NCBI RefSeq assembly: GCF_001054325.1
Contig: NZ_JVVM01000010.1
Coordinates: 1 to 64,000 of the forward strand
Direction of reading: 5' to 3'
Origin: Corynebacterium vitaeruminis
GTDB lineage: Bacteria > Actinomycetota > Actinomycetes > Mycobacteriales > Mycobacteriaceae
Length of the DNA stretch: 64,000 nucleotides
The translations under genes were made by a program, and so were the position numbers. Positions 19,389 through 27,836 of this stretch are shown here, piece by piece (within the stretch, counting starts at the first letter, position 1; each line of letters starts with the position of its first letter). The notes under the pieces were generated by a model. The model saw only the letters and a list, made by a program, of their open reading frames with translations. It did not search any database and was not told where the DNA came from.

Positions 19389-19553
19389 ATGTTCGCACCA
19401 CTTTCTGACGGCAACTTCACCTACTTCCCCAAGCACGAGCTCGACGAGGTTCTCGCGACTATCGACCGCCGCCCCGTCGCCGCTGGATACCTCATCGATG
19501 GCGATGTCATCACCTCCGATATGGACGCCGCCCGTTACAGCTGGCTGGTCTAG
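19389..19553 (+). CDS. Small conserved-looking protein of unknown function (54 aa)
   Basis: The ORF runs from ATG 19389 (FAPLSDGNFTYFPKHELDEV...) to TAG 19551-19553 and ends in ARYSWLV. A strong AAGGAG (19376-19381) lies 7 nt before the ATG, better than most starts in this window. Codon third positions are GC-rich like the neighbours. The product is acidic and soluble, with no signal or membrane segment. I do not recognise a family. It stands alone between the divergent dnaE and the downstream racemase-like gene. The 258 nt between dnaE and this gene hold the dnaE promoter and presumably its own. Confidence 0.65.
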   Translation: MFAPLSDGNFTYFPKHELDEVLATIDRRPVAAGYLIDGDVITSDMDAARYSWLV

Positions 19554-19637
19554 CTAATAACCCGACCTAACGCACTCTGCCGGTGAAAAATTCTGGTTTT
19601 CTTTTCTAAACCAAAGACAGTGACAGTGGACAATGAT

Positions 19638-19643
19638 TACGTT
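19638..19643 (+). promoter_or_regulatory. -10 box (TACGTT) of the racemase-like gene
   Basis: TACGTT is followed by 7 nt (TTAGGGC) and ATG 19651, again the leaderless arrangement. Confidence 0.5.
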
Positions 19644-19650
19644 TTAGGGC

Positions 19651-20940
19651 ATGAAACTTTCTCGAGCTTCTGCCCCGGAGTCCTCGGGCACATCCCGCCC
19701 GGCTCCGACATCGACGTCTCACCTTCCCGAGGCGCTGCCGGTACAGACGTCCCAGACAGCCCGCCCGCCACTAGCTACCGACACGCTGCTTAACTGCACT
19801 TCCCTTCCCGCAGTCGTCGTCGACCTCGAGGCAGTCGAATCCAATGCCCGCGACATGCTCCGCCGTGCAAACGGTACGCCTATTCGCGTGGCCTCGAAGT
19901 CCATCCGCATTCCGCAGCTCATCTCACACGTCCTGGCCTTCCCCGGTTTCCAGGGCGTGCTCGCATATTCGCTGGCAGAAGCACTGTATCTATTCCGAGA
20001 AGGCATCAGCGACGACATCGTCGTCGCGTATCCAACGCTTGACGCCCGCGCTATCTCAGCGCTTGCCGACGATGATGCAGCGCGCGCTGCCATCTGCGTC
20101 ATGGTTGACCGTCCCGAGCATCTTCAGGCGCTGGCGTCGTCGGCAAGCGAGAATGCACCGATTCGAGTGTGCATGGACGTCGACACGTCGTTTCGCCCCC
20201 TGCCCGGCGTGCACATTGGCACGCTGCGCTCCAACCTGTTCTCACCGAAGCAGGCAGCGGCGTTTGCCAGGCGGATTGTTACCCAGCCAGAACTGCAGCT
20301 AGCGGGAATCATGATGTACGAGGGGCACATCGCCGGAGTGGGCGATGCCGGAAACTCTCCGCGTGCGCGGGCGATTCGCCTCATGCAAGCCGTGTCCAGG
20401 AAGGAGCTGGCGAAGCGTCGTGCCAAGGTCGTCGCTGCCGTCGAAAAGGTGGCGGGGCCGCTGGAGTTTGTCAATGGCGGTGGCACGGGATCGCTGGAGT
20501 CAACCTGCGCCGAAGCTGCAGTAACCGAGGCAGCGGCGGGGTCAGGATTCCTGGCACCAACCCTGTTCGATAACTATCGCGCGTTCAATCTACGCCCGGC
20601 GTCCTGGTTTGTGTTGCCGACGACGCGGCGTCCGAAGAAGGGCGTGGTCACGGTGTCCGGCGGTGGGAGGATTGCCTCTGGTCCGGCGGGAGCTGACCGT
20701 CTGCCAACCCCCTGGTACCCCACTGGTCTGCGCTACGCGGCGGAGGAAGGCCCCGGTGAGGTGCAGACTCCGCTGTTAGGCAAGGCTGCCAATGCAATTT
20801 CGCTGGGGGACCCCGTGTGGTTCCGACACGCCAAAGCCGGCGAAATAGCCGAGCACACACAAGAAGTCATCGCCGTTCGTGGCGGCGACATCATCGCCCA
20901 CTGGCCCACGTACCGAGGAAAGGGATTGATCTTCACATGA
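19651..20940 (+). CDS. PLP-dependent alanine racemase-fold protein (amino acid deaminase/aldolase type)
   Basis: A 429-residue fold-type III PLP protein. An alanine racemase N-terminal barrel starts near residue 50 (LPAVVVDLEAVESNARDML) with the PLP lysine in RVASKSIRI. GIMMYEGHIAGVGDAG and the FVNGGGTGS phosphate-binding loop follow. The C-terminal part resembles D-threonine aldolase or D-serine dehydratase (VSGGGRIASGP, GDPVWFRHAKAGEIAEH). Substrate is unknown. It overlaps the FAD-dependent lactone oxidase gene by 4 nt (ATGA), so the two are translationally coupled and probably act together. From memory M. tuberculosis has a similar pair near Rv1769-Rv1771. The first about 45 residues are Ser/Pro/Thr-rich and probably disordered. 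Confidence 0.8.
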   Translation: MKLSRASAPESSGTSRPAPTSTSHLPEALPVQTSQTARPPLATDTLLNCTSLPAVVVDLEAVESNARDMLRRANGTPIRVASKSIRIPQLISHVLAFPGFQGVLAYSLAEALYLFREGISDDIVVAYPTLDARAISALADDDAARAAICVMVDRPEHLQALASSASENAPIRVCMDVDTSFRPLPGVHIGTLRSNLFSPKQAAAFARRIVTQPELQLAGIMMYEGHIAGVGDAGNSPRARAIRLMQAVSRKELAKRRAKVVAAVEKVAGPLEFVNGGGTGSLESTCAEAAVTEAAAGSGFLAPTLFDNYRAFNLRPASWFVLPTTRRPKKGVVTVSGGGRIASGPAGADRLPTPWYPTGLRYAAEEGPGEVQTPLLGKAANAISLGDPVWFRHAKAGEIAEHTQEVIAVRGGDIIAHWPTYRGKGLIFT

Positions 20941-22364
20941 GCAATTCACACAACAACGCCCGCTTCACCGTCTCTACGGTTGAATCCCGCGTACCACGTG
21001 TACGTAGGCGCGCGCAGGCGAAAGCTGCTGCCAACTCGCGGTGGAACAATTGGGCTCACACTCAGTCGTGCACCCCGTCCTATATGCATCAGCCGCACGA
21101 TGACGAGGGCGTCATCTCGGTAATTAAGGCAGCGAAGACCGAGGGCACTACGGTGCGTCCGCTGGGAGCCGGTCATTCCTTTACGTCCGTGGCCACCACC
21201 GATGGGCATCGCATTCAACTCGACCGCTGCGCTGGCCTGGTCGAACTGGACGCGGCCAACCAAACCGCCACTCTGCGTGCCGGCACTCGCCTGCGCGACA
21301 CTCCAGGTATTCTGCGCCCGCTCGGATGGGCGCTTCCCAACCAGGGCGACGTCGATCCACAGTCGCTGGCCGGCGCAATCTCCACCGGTACGCACGGCAC
21401 CGGCCTTGGATTCACTGGCTTCGCGGGCACCGTGAAGGGATTCAAGATTGTCACCGCGGATGGCGTCGTCAGGCACTGCTACCCCGGCGCAGAGGGAATC
21501 GACGGCGAACTCTACCGCCTCGGACGACTGGGACTGGGTGTCTTTGGCGTGCTCACGGAGATCACGATGTCCGTCGTACCGGCGTTTGATTTGCATGCCG
21601 ACGAGCACCGCGAAGAGTTTGATTCCCTGCGCAAGAGTTTCCCTGAGCGTTGCAAAGAAGCTGACCACCTGGAGTTTTTCTGGTTCCCGGGACAGCGCGA
21701 GACGCTGGTCAAACACAATACTCGCATCGAACCGCAGCGCCACCGCCGCCCGAGCCGCAACAGCCTAAAGCAACGCCTGGGCAGCGCGCGCACTTATCTC
21801 AATGACGAAGTCGTCAACAACATGGGACTTTTGGCGTGCTGCGAAATTGCCAAGGCCATTCCCGCCACGACGAATACGATCAACCGCATTGCCACCAACA
21901 CCGTGCCAGAGCGTCGCTACTCCAATGAGGCGCACAAGGTCTTTGTCTCGCCGCGCCGAGTGCGTTTTTCCGAGATGGAGTACTCCGTCCCGCTCGAAGC
22001 CGCTTCCGATGTCCTCGGGGAGATTCGCGACGCAATTGCCCGCAAGAGAATGAAGATCTCCTTCCCCATCGAGGTACGCTCCGCCAAGGCCGATGATGTC
22101 GCTCTGTCCACGGCGTACGGTCGCGACAGCGCCTACATCGCTATCCACCGCTACTGGAAGGAAAATTACCGGGAGTACTTCAACCTCATTGAGCCGATCT
22201 TCAAGGCTCACGAGGGGCGCCCTCACTGGGGCAAATTGCACACGCTCCGCGCGGAGGATTTTTCGCAGCGCTACCCGCTGTTTGGCGAGGTCCAGGCGCT
22301 ACGCGAAAAGGTCGACCCGCAGGGAATCTTCCTCAACGAGCACCTACGTGACCTTTTCTGCTAG
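20937..22364 (+). CDS. FAD-binding D-arabinono-1,4-lactone oxidase-like protein
   Basis: A 475-residue oxidoreductase of the VAO/PCMH flavoprotein family. The FAD domain lies at about residues 30-200, with RPLGAGHSFT, LPNQGDVDPQSLAGAISTGTHGTG and GLGVFGVLTEITM. The C-terminal ALO domain ends in the family motif HWGKLH followed by DPQGIFLNEHLRDLF. Relatives oxidise aldonolactones such as D-arabinono- or L-gulono-1,4-lactone. The start ATG 20937 overlaps the stop of the upstream racemase-like gene; an earlier in-frame start would lie inside that gene without support. It overlaps rarD tail to tail by 4 nt. The real substrate is unknown. Confidence 0.85.
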   Translation: MSNSHNNARFTVSTVESRVPRVRRRAQAKAAANSRWNNWAHTQSCTPSYMHQPHDDEGVISVIKAAKTEGTTVRPLGAGHSFTSVATTDGHRIQLDRCAGLVELDAANQTATLRAGTRLRDTPGILRPLGWALPNQGDVDPQSLAGAISTGTHGTGLGFTGFAGTVKGFKIVTADGVVRHCYPGAEGIDGELYRLGRLGLGVFGVLTEITMSVVPAFDLHADEHREEFDSLRKSFPERCKEADHLEFFWFPGQRETLVKHNTRIEPQRHRRPSRNSLKQRLGSARTYLNDEVVNNMGLLACCEIAKAIPATTNTINRIATNTVPERRYSNEAHKVFVSPRRVRFSEMEYSVPLEAASDVLGEIRDAIARKRMKISFPIEVRSAKADDVALSTAYGRDSAYIAIHRYWKENYREYFNLIEPIFKAHEGRPHWGKLHTLRAEDFSQRYPLFGEVQALREKVDPQGIFLNEHLRDLFC

Positions 22365-23329
22365 TTATCTCCAGGCTTTACGACGTCCCGGGCAACCGCC
22401 CCATCCGTCTCGTCGGCGGCATCGTCGGGAACCGTGGCCGGTTCAATGCCAGCCTTGCGGAGTTCCCGGCGTACCCGACGCTGACGGCGCATCTTCAGGA
22501 TGAGGTCGCAGATGAACAGCGCGACGGCACCCCAGATGATGAAGAAGCCAATCCAGCGCTCCGGTTCGAGCTCCTCACCGAGCACGGTAACAGCCAAAGT
22601 AATCTGGAGAACCGGCGTGATGTACTGCATCAGGCCCAAGGTGGCCAGTGGCAGGCGCTTGGCACCTTCGCCGAAGAGCAGCAGCGGGATGGCGGTAGCA
22701 ACACCGGCGCTCATCATAAGCAGCGTGTGGCCGGTTCCTTCGGAGGTAAAGGTGCTCTGCCCGTTGGAGCTCAACCAGAGGATGTAGGCCAGCGCGATCG
22801 GTGTGATTACAGCGGACTCGGCAGTCAGCGAAGCTGCGGAGGAAAGCGATACCCGCTTCTTCATCAAGCCGTAAAAACCGAAACTGAACGCCAGCGCCAG
22901 CGCACCCAACGGCGGGTGTCCCACACCGATAGTGAGAACAATGACCGCAATGGTGGCCAGGATCACGCTGCCGAGCTGCAACCGCGAGATGCTCTCGCGG
23001 AAGAAAATCATCGCCAACAATACGCTGACCAGTGGGTTGATGAAGTACCCCAGGGCGGCCTCCGCCACTTGCCCATTGTTGACAAGGTAGACGTACACAC
23101 CCCAGTTAACCGAGATCAACAGTGCCGCAATAAAAATGGTGCCCCATGTCTTGGCACTAGCGGCCTTCAGCTCTGGCCATGCGCGCATGAAGCTGAGGGC
23201 GATAACCATAAAGACAAGGGTCCAGACGAATCGGTGCGCCAAAATCTCCACGGCTCCCGCTGGCTCCAGCAGCGGAAAGTAGAGCGGAAACAGCGCCCAC
23301 AAAAGGTACGCACCGAATGCCTGAATCAC
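22361..23329 (-). CDS. rarD: EamA-family transporter, RarD type
   Basis: A 322-residue integral membrane protein with ten predicted hydrophobic segments in two EamA/DMT repeats. The RarD-typical N-terminus (GAYLLWALFPLYFPLLEPAG, EILAHRFVW) and NWGVYVYLVNNGQVAEAALGYFINPL are present. RarD proteins are drug/metabolite superfamily exporters of uncertain substrate. The start is GTG 23329, with AAGGAG 10 nt upstream. The cytoplasmic tail after the last helix is basic, then acidic (RRQRRVRRELRK ... ADETDGA). Confidence 0.85.
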   Translation of the reverse strand: MIQAFGAYLLWALFPLYFPLLEPAGAVEILAHRFVWTLVFMVIALSFMRAWPELKAASAKTWGTIFIAALLISVNWGVYVYLVNNGQVAEAALGYFINPLVSVLLAMIFFRESISRLQLGSVILATIAVIVLTIGVGHPPLGALALAFSFGFYGLMKKRVSLSSAASLTAESAVITPIALAYILWLSSNGQSTFTSEGTGHTLLMMSAGVATAIPLLLFGEGAKRLPLATLGLMQYITPVLQITLAVTVLGEELEPERWIGFFIIWGAVALFICDLILKMRRQRRVRRELRKAGIEPATVPDDAADETDGAVARDVVKPGDN

Positions 23330-23380
23330 TGTTGACTTACTCCTTTTCGTTCTCGTTGAGGCTGGCTTGGCTCTGGCCTC

Positions 23381-24106
23381 TTAGTTCTGGCTCAGCCCCG
23401 GGGCAAAAAGCGGCTCTTTATCCGTGAAACCAGAACTCAGTACCGGTCGAATACCAAAACGACCACGCGCCGCATCTGACGGTAGGGCCTCAACTGCTTT
23501 AACATCCGGCATTTTCTTAACATCCATCAATGCCTCAGCGTCACCATAGACCAGTAAGCCGTTGAAGCCGAGCCGTTCGTCGTCAATCGCGACGTCTGCG
23601 TAGGCAGCCGCTAACTCCAGCTGATCTTGCAGCAGCTTTTCTTCACTCACCGTTTTACTCGGCTGCGCCAAATGCCGTGTACTCACGCCACCGATAATCG
23701 CAGTCGATACTCGCAGCGAGGGCTCTTTTTCATATACCTGTGCCGCTTCTTGCGCGTCGAGCAGCCGGTCAAAAGTCACCATCGCCCAAAACCTCGGGTC
23801 CTCCACGACTGGTTGGCCATGCTTTAGCCGGTAGTCCTCCTTCTTCATCTGCTCAAGGGACTCGTCGGCACGCTCTACGTACTCCTCGACCGCTTCCCAT
23901 GGCTCCGGGCCGAGCGCATCGCCGTTGATATTCTGCGGCTTGCTCACGCGATCAGATGTCGAAGCGACCGCCAAGATAATCACCAAAACAACAACGCAGA
24001 AACCTGAGATTAGTGCCACAGCTGGCGAAATACTGCCGTCACCAGTGCTTTTCGCACGAGGTTCACGGCGCTGTGGATTCTTAGATCCCGATGAAGTCTG
24101 CGTCAT
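23381..24106 (-). CDS. Membrane-anchored protein of unknown function
   Basis: A 241-residue protein with a basic, disordered N-terminus (about 25 residues), one membrane helix at about residues 29-50 ([20 protein letters not shown]) and a mostly helical extracytoplasmic domain rich in Glu, Asp and Ala. The topology suggests a single-pass protein with its C-terminus outside. I do not recognise a family. It overlaps rluD by 4 nt (ATGA) and is the last gene of the lspA-rluD operon. Such a domain could act in envelope processes, but the sequence gives no specific clue. Confidence 0.75.
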   Translation of the reverse strand: MTQTSSGSKNPQRREPRAKSTGDGSISPAVALISGFCVVVLVIILAVASTSDRVSKPQNINGDALGPEPWEAVEEYVERADESLEQMKKEDYRLKHGQPVVEDPRFWAMVTFDRLLDAQEAAQVYEKEPSLRVSTAIIGGVSTRHLAQPSKTVSEEKLLQDQLELAAAYADVAIDDERLGFNGLLVYGDAEALMDVKKMPDVKAVEALPSDAARGRFGIRPVLSSGFTDKEPLFAPGLSQN

Positions 24107-25086
24107 GCGCCCTGCCTCAAAACTTCCAATGCGTGGTTCAAATCATCTGGGTATGGACATTCGATTTCCATCCAGCGACCATCTGCCGGATGGTGGAAGC
24201 CAAGCGAGACGGCGTGAAGCCACTGGCGGTTGAGCCCTAGCCGCTTGGCCAATGCTGGATCCGAACCGTACATGGGATCGCCACAACACGGATGATTCAG
24301 CGCAGAGAAGTGCACGCGAATCTGATGCGTGCGTCCAGTCTCCAGGTTCACCTTCAACAGCGTTGCTGGGGCGAAGGCCTCAAGCGTTTCGTAATGTGTC
24401 ACCGCGTGCTTGCCATCCTGCCGGACTGCAAAGCGCCAGCCCGCGGAAGGGTGACGGCCAATCGGTGCATCAATTGTCCCCGACAGCGGATCCGGATGCC
24501 CTTGTACCAGGGCGTGGTAGGTCTTCGACACCTCGCGGTTTTTGAACGCCCGCTTGAGCACGGAGTAGCCCCGCTCGGAGCAGGCAACAACCATCACGCC
24601 AGAGGTACCAACGTCCAGGCGGTGAACGATGCCTTTTCGCTCCGGAGGACCGGAGGTGGAAATACGAAAACCAGCAGCCGCCAGCCCACCGATAACCGTT
24701 GGTCCTTCCCAACCGACCGACGGATGCGCAGCCACGCCAACAGGCTTGTGCACAGCCACCAAATCGGAGTCGTGGTAGAGCACATCCATGCCCTCGACGA
24801 GTTCCTCCTTGGGAACCAATGGCTTCTCCACCGGCGGCAACAGCACGGAGAGGAAAGCATTTTCTTCCAGGCGGTCAGACTTACCAACACTCACGCCATC
24901 GACCGTGATGTCCCCAGCTGCTGCCAGGTCAGCCACCGCTGTACGCGAGAGCCCCAGCAACTTAGCCACACCGGCATCTACTCGCATACCGGCCAAGCCC
25001 GGTGGGACGGGCATCTGCCGAGTTTCTCGGTCTGGTTGTTGTGCTCCCCCGAGTGCTGCATCGCCATTGACTGCATTGCCGCTCAC
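24103..25086 (-). CDS. rluD: RluA/RluD-family 23S rRNA pseudouridine synthase
   Basis: A 327-residue pseudouridine synthase. An S4 domain at about residues 33-85 precedes the catalytic domain, with the motif HRLDVGTSG and catalytic D158. [33 protein letters not shown] and [10 protein letters not shown] are further RluA/RluD signatures. The target is probably uridines in helix 69 of 23S rRNA. Its start overlaps the lspA stop by 4 nt, as is common in bacteria where lspA and rluD are adjacent. Confidence 0.92.
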   Translation of the reverse strand: MSGNAVNGDAALGGAQQPDRETRQMPVPPGLAGMRVDAGVAKLLGLSRTAVADLAAAGDITVDGVSVGKSDRLEENAFLSVLLPPVEKPLVPKEELVEGMDVLYHDSDLVAVHKPVGVAAHPSVGWEGPTVIGGLAAAGFRISTSGPPERKGIVHRLDVGTSGVMVVACSERGYSVLKRAFKNREVSKTYHALVQGHPDPLSGTIDAPIGRHPSAGWRFAVRQDGKHAVTHYETLEAFAPATLLKVNLETGRTHQIRVHFSALNHPCCGDPMYGSDPALAKRLGLNRQWLHAVSLGFHHPADGRWMEIECPYPDDLNHALEVLRQGA

Positions 25087-25652
25087 TGCTGTCCTCCCTC
25101 CGCCGACTGCTTCTGATGCTTCTGAGCAGATTTCTTCTCTGCTGCAATCTGATCAGCGAAGAGATCCGGCTCCTTGGAAAAAATCATCCAGATAACGAGG
25201 ATAATAACGCCCACAGTAATCGCGGAGTCCGCGATATTAAATACAGCAAAACCCTTCACCGACAGGAAATCGACGACATGGCCGACATAAAAGCCAGGTT
25301 CCCGAAACACCCTGTCAATGAGGTTGCCCAGCGCACCACCGGCGATGAGCCCTGCAGCAGTCGCCGATACCGGACTGCGCAGCCAATTCGAAAAATACAT
25401 CACAGCCAGGATGTAAACCAGCTGCAACGTGGTAAAAACCCAGGTGGCGTTCGTACCAAAGGAGAAGGCCGCACCGGGGTTAAAAACGAGCCGCAACTCG
25501 AAGAGATCGCCGATCACCTGCACCGCAGGACGGCCATCGAGAGTGTTCAAAGCGATGATCTTGGTCAGCTGGTCGACAATCGCAACTGACACAATGACCG
25601 CCGCGAGAATCCCCCGCCGCGGGAAATATGTCCTCGTTTCCTTCTTAGTCAC
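25083..25652 (-). CDS. lspA: Lipoprotein signal peptidase (signal peptidase II)
   Basis: An inner-membrane aspartyl protease that cleaves lipoprotein signal peptides in front of the lipid-modified cysteine. Four transmembrane segments are visible. Family motifs include [26 protein letters not shown] (first catalytic Asp) and VDFLS...[11 protein letters not shown] (second catalytic Asp). Several lipoproteins in this window would be its substrates. The start is uncertain: GTG 25652 ([10 protein letters not shown]) is chosen because CATTAT lies 6 nt upstream; ATG 25679 and 25721 are in-frame alternatives without ribosome binding sites. The C-terminus is Lys/Gln-rich. The gene is divergent from the lipoprotein gene at 25743. 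Confidence 0.92.
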   Translation of the reverse strand: MTKKETRTYFPRRGILAAVIVSVAIVDQLTKIIALNTLDGRPAVQVIGDLFELRLVFNPGAAFSFGTNATWVFTTLQLVYILAVMYFSNWLRSPVSATAAGLIAGGALGNLIDRVFREPGFYVGHVVDFLSVKGFAVFNIADSAITVGVIILVIWMIFSKEPDLFADQIAAEKKSAQKHQKQSAEGGQQ

Positions 25653-25729
25653 TGTCCCATAATGACCTAACAAACCCATATTCAGCCAACTGACACCGCC
25701 CGGGTGGTTCCTATCCACCACGAAACCGG

Positions 25730-25735
25730 TACGCT
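25730..25735 (+). promoter_or_regulatory. -10 box (TACGCT) of the lipoprotein gene
   Basis: TACGCT is followed by 7 nt (AACCGGT) and GTG 25743, the leaderless spacing. This supports GTG 25743 over the in-frame start at 25704. Confidence 0.55.
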
Positions 25736-25742
25736 AACCGGT

Positions 25743-26771
25743 GTGACTCGACGTTTCCAATCTCAGTTTGTTCCGGCCCCTTCCGCTTTACGACGTACAG
25801 GAGACACGACCTCCTCGTGGTTCCGTCGACCTGGCCTCAGCGACCGAGCTGGTCACACCAAGCGTGGCCTGCTGGCGAGGCTCGGCACCGCAGTTGTTGC
25901 CGCTACCACTGTGGTATCCCTGGCCGCGTGCTCGTCGAAAAGCGCGGTGGAAACGCAGCCCGTGGATATCGCTAGCCCCAAGATCGAATTGACCAGTGCT
26001 GGTAGCGGTGAGCTGGCGAGCGTGCGTTGGAAGGACGACGGCGCTGAGCAGGAGTCGACCGTGGCGGTCACACAGGGCTTCGCACAGCGCGGCGGTAACG
26101 CCGACAGCGACCAGACTTTCCCTGACACCCGCCTGGAAATCCCCCTGACCAGTACTGTTACCAGCGATAACGATACTCGCGTGATTACCTCAGAGGTGGG
26201 TGAACCCCACGGCTCCAACGATGAGCTGAACGCGGATATCGCCACCGCACAGGGTTTCATCTCTGACTGGTCGACAACGGTCACAGGCGAGGTCAAGGAA
26301 CTTAGGTTGGGGGCGCCGGAGAAGGCGACCGATACCGCTCGCGCTGGTGTGGAGATGGCTCTGCAGCAATTGCATTCCGTACCGATTATCTTCCCCACCG
26401 AGGACATCGGAACCGATGCAACCTGGACGGTGGAAAGCGAGGTCGAAGGTCAGACCAAGATGACGCAGAAGGTGACCTATACCTTGCTGAGCCGTGCGGG
26501 CGACATTGTTAATTTGAAAGTCGATGTCAAGCAGGTGCCTACCGTTACTGAACTGGACACCGGCGGCGAGGGTGCATTGAAGGTTGTCGAGGCCACGACT
26601 GACATGCTGGCCGACCGCGTGACCATCGACCTGACCAAGCCCCTACCGGTGAAGGGCAACATCGACTTTGTGACCGCCGTGACCTACGGCGATGGCAACT
26701 CCGATGTGCGCATCACTCAGCAGACCCATCGCGGGCTGGAGTTTAAGGACGACAGCGGGTCGAAGAAGTAG
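25743..26771 (+). CDS. Secreted lipoprotein, DUF6263-like
   Basis: A 342-residue lipoprotein. A long basic n-region is followed by a hydrophobic stretch and the lipobox SLAAC with C63, so it should be lipidated and anchored outside the membrane. The mature part is mostly beta strands with TWTVES, QKVTYTLLSR and ITQQTHRGLEF. It resembles actinobacterial DUF6263 proteins, a match I hold with moderate confidence. The function is unknown. It starts at GTG 25743 with a leaderless promoter, divergent from lspA. Confidence 0.75.
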   Translation: MTRRFQSQFVPAPSALRRTGDTTSSWFRRPGLSDRAGHTKRGLLARLGTAVVAATTVVSLAACSSKSAVETQPVDIASPKIELTSAGSGELASVRWKDDGAEQESTVAVTQGFAQRGGNADSDQTFPDTRLEIPLTSTVTSDNDTRVITSEVGEPHGSNDELNADIATAQGFISDWSTTVTGEVKELRLGAPEKATDTARAGVEMALQQLHSVPIIFPTEDIGTDATWTVESEVEGQTKMTQKVTYTLLSRAGDIVNLKVDVKQVPTVTELDTGGEGALKVVEATTDMLADRVTIDLTKPLPVKGNIDFVTAVTYGDGNSDVRITQQTHRGLEFKDDSGSKK

Positions 26772-26818
26772 ATCGCGAAGAACATCTGGGGTCCTCGCAA
26801 GGTTAGAAGATAAGAAAC

Positions 26819-26879
26819 TGACCTAGTTTATAGCACTTTTCTGCCCAAAATATGGGCGGAACTGCCATGAACTAGGTCA
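26819..26879. terminator. Nested inverted repeat between convergent lipoprotein genes
   Basis: A perfect 10-bp outer stem, TGACCTAGTT (26819-26828) and AACTAGGTCA (26870-26879), encloses a smaller GC-rich hairpin, CTGCCC (26841-26846) and GGGCGG (26854-26859). It lies between two convergent genes, so a bidirectional terminator is the simplest reading. The branched structure and the lack of long T-tracts are unusual. Confidence 0.55.
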
Positions 26880-26941
26880 CTTTCTATTGTGTAGCCAGTG
26901 CACCCGACCGGACTAGGCCGTAACACCTGGTCCGACGGCAC

Positions 26942-27736
26942 CTAAGCCGCTGGTGGTGGCGGAGGCGGCGCGTCCTCGGCCGGAGCCGGCGGCGGCGGTG
27001 GTGGCGGCGGTGGCGGAGCCTCTTCAGCCGGTGGTTCAGGCGCGGGAGGCGGCGGCGGGACCTCCTCAGCCGGTGGTTCAGGAGGCGGAGCCGGTGCAGG
27101 TTCCTCAACCGGGGCCGGCACTTCCTCAGCCGGGGCCGGCGCTTCCTCAACAGGCGCTTCTTCCTCCGGCGGCGGAGGCGGCGGAGGAGTCTTGCCCGGC
27201 GCGAGGCAGAACCCAGGCTTGTGCTCCGGATCAAGTGTCGATGCCAGGTTGCAGGCCCATTCCTTGCTCAGCATCCAACGGCCATCCCGGTGGATAAAGT
27301 CCACCTGCTCCACGAGCATCGGATCTTCCTCCGGACGGAGGATATTGACACCGGCTACGGCCTGCTTAGTAGTGAATCCCGGCGTGACCGGGTCAATGAC
27401 ATCAAAGCTGATTTCCTGCTCATTGGCACTGTGGGTGACAATGTCGAAGAAATCTCCGGCGGCATCGCCGTCCTCGATCGTCAGAGCCTTTTCCTCGATA
27501 GGCAGATCGGGGTCAATCAGGCGTGCGAGAACGTCGTTAAGCTCCGCGCGCGTCGGCAGCATGATGACGGGTTCCGCCGAACTGGATGGCTTCGACTCGC
27601 TCGTCGGCGCTGCAGTATTGCCACCGCCGCAGGCAGCGAGCCCAAGCGCGCTGACGGAGACCATCGTCGCTACTGTCACACCACGCGCTGTGCGCCAGCG
27701 AATGCCGCTAACGCGCTGGTTGCAGGGGACTTTCAT
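26942..27736 (-). CDS. Lipoprotein with MTB12/CFP2-like domain and polyproline tail
   Basis: A 264-residue lipoprotein with lipobox LGLAAC (C36). Residues about 60-180 (LPTRAELNDVLARLIDPDLP, GFTTKQAVAGVN, DGRWMLSKEWACNLAS) resemble the low-molecular-weight antigen MTB12/CFP2 family of mycobacteria, which is secreted and has no assigned biochemical role. From about residue 184 to the end the protein is a Pro/Glu/Ala tail with runs of up to ten prolines, probably extended across the cell wall. The start ATG 27736 has GGAG 10 nt upstream. The proline tract is encoded by repetitive GC-rich DNA and may vary in length between strains. Confidence 0.8.
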   Translation of the reverse strand: MKVPCNQRVSGIRWRTARGVTVATMVSVSALGLAACGGGNTAAPTSESKPSSSAEPVIMLPTRAELNDVLARLIDPDLPIEEKALTIEDGDAAGDFFDIVTHSANEQEISFDVIDPVTPGFTTKQAVAGVNILRPEEDPMLVEQVDFIHRDGRWMLSKEWACNLASTLDPEHKPGFCLAPGKTPPPPPPPEEEAPVEEAPAPAEEVPAPVEEPAPAPPPEPPAEEVPPPPPAPEPPAEEAPPPPPPPPPPAPAEDAPPPPPPAA

Positions 27737-27823
27737 ATGTGCACTACTCCAATAGAATCTGCGTGAAGATTCGCTGGCTTCACGCCTCCTATAATCCTAC
27801 ACAAGGCCAAAACATCGCCTGGG

Positions 27824-27829
27824 TAAGAT
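27824..27829 (+). promoter_or_regulatory. -10 box (TAAGAT) of ansA
   Basis: TAAGAT is followed by 7 nt (GGTGGAC) and ATG 27837. The upstream in-frame ATG at 27828 overlaps the box, so 27837 is preferred. Confidence 0.6.
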
Positions 27830-27836
27830 GGTGGAC

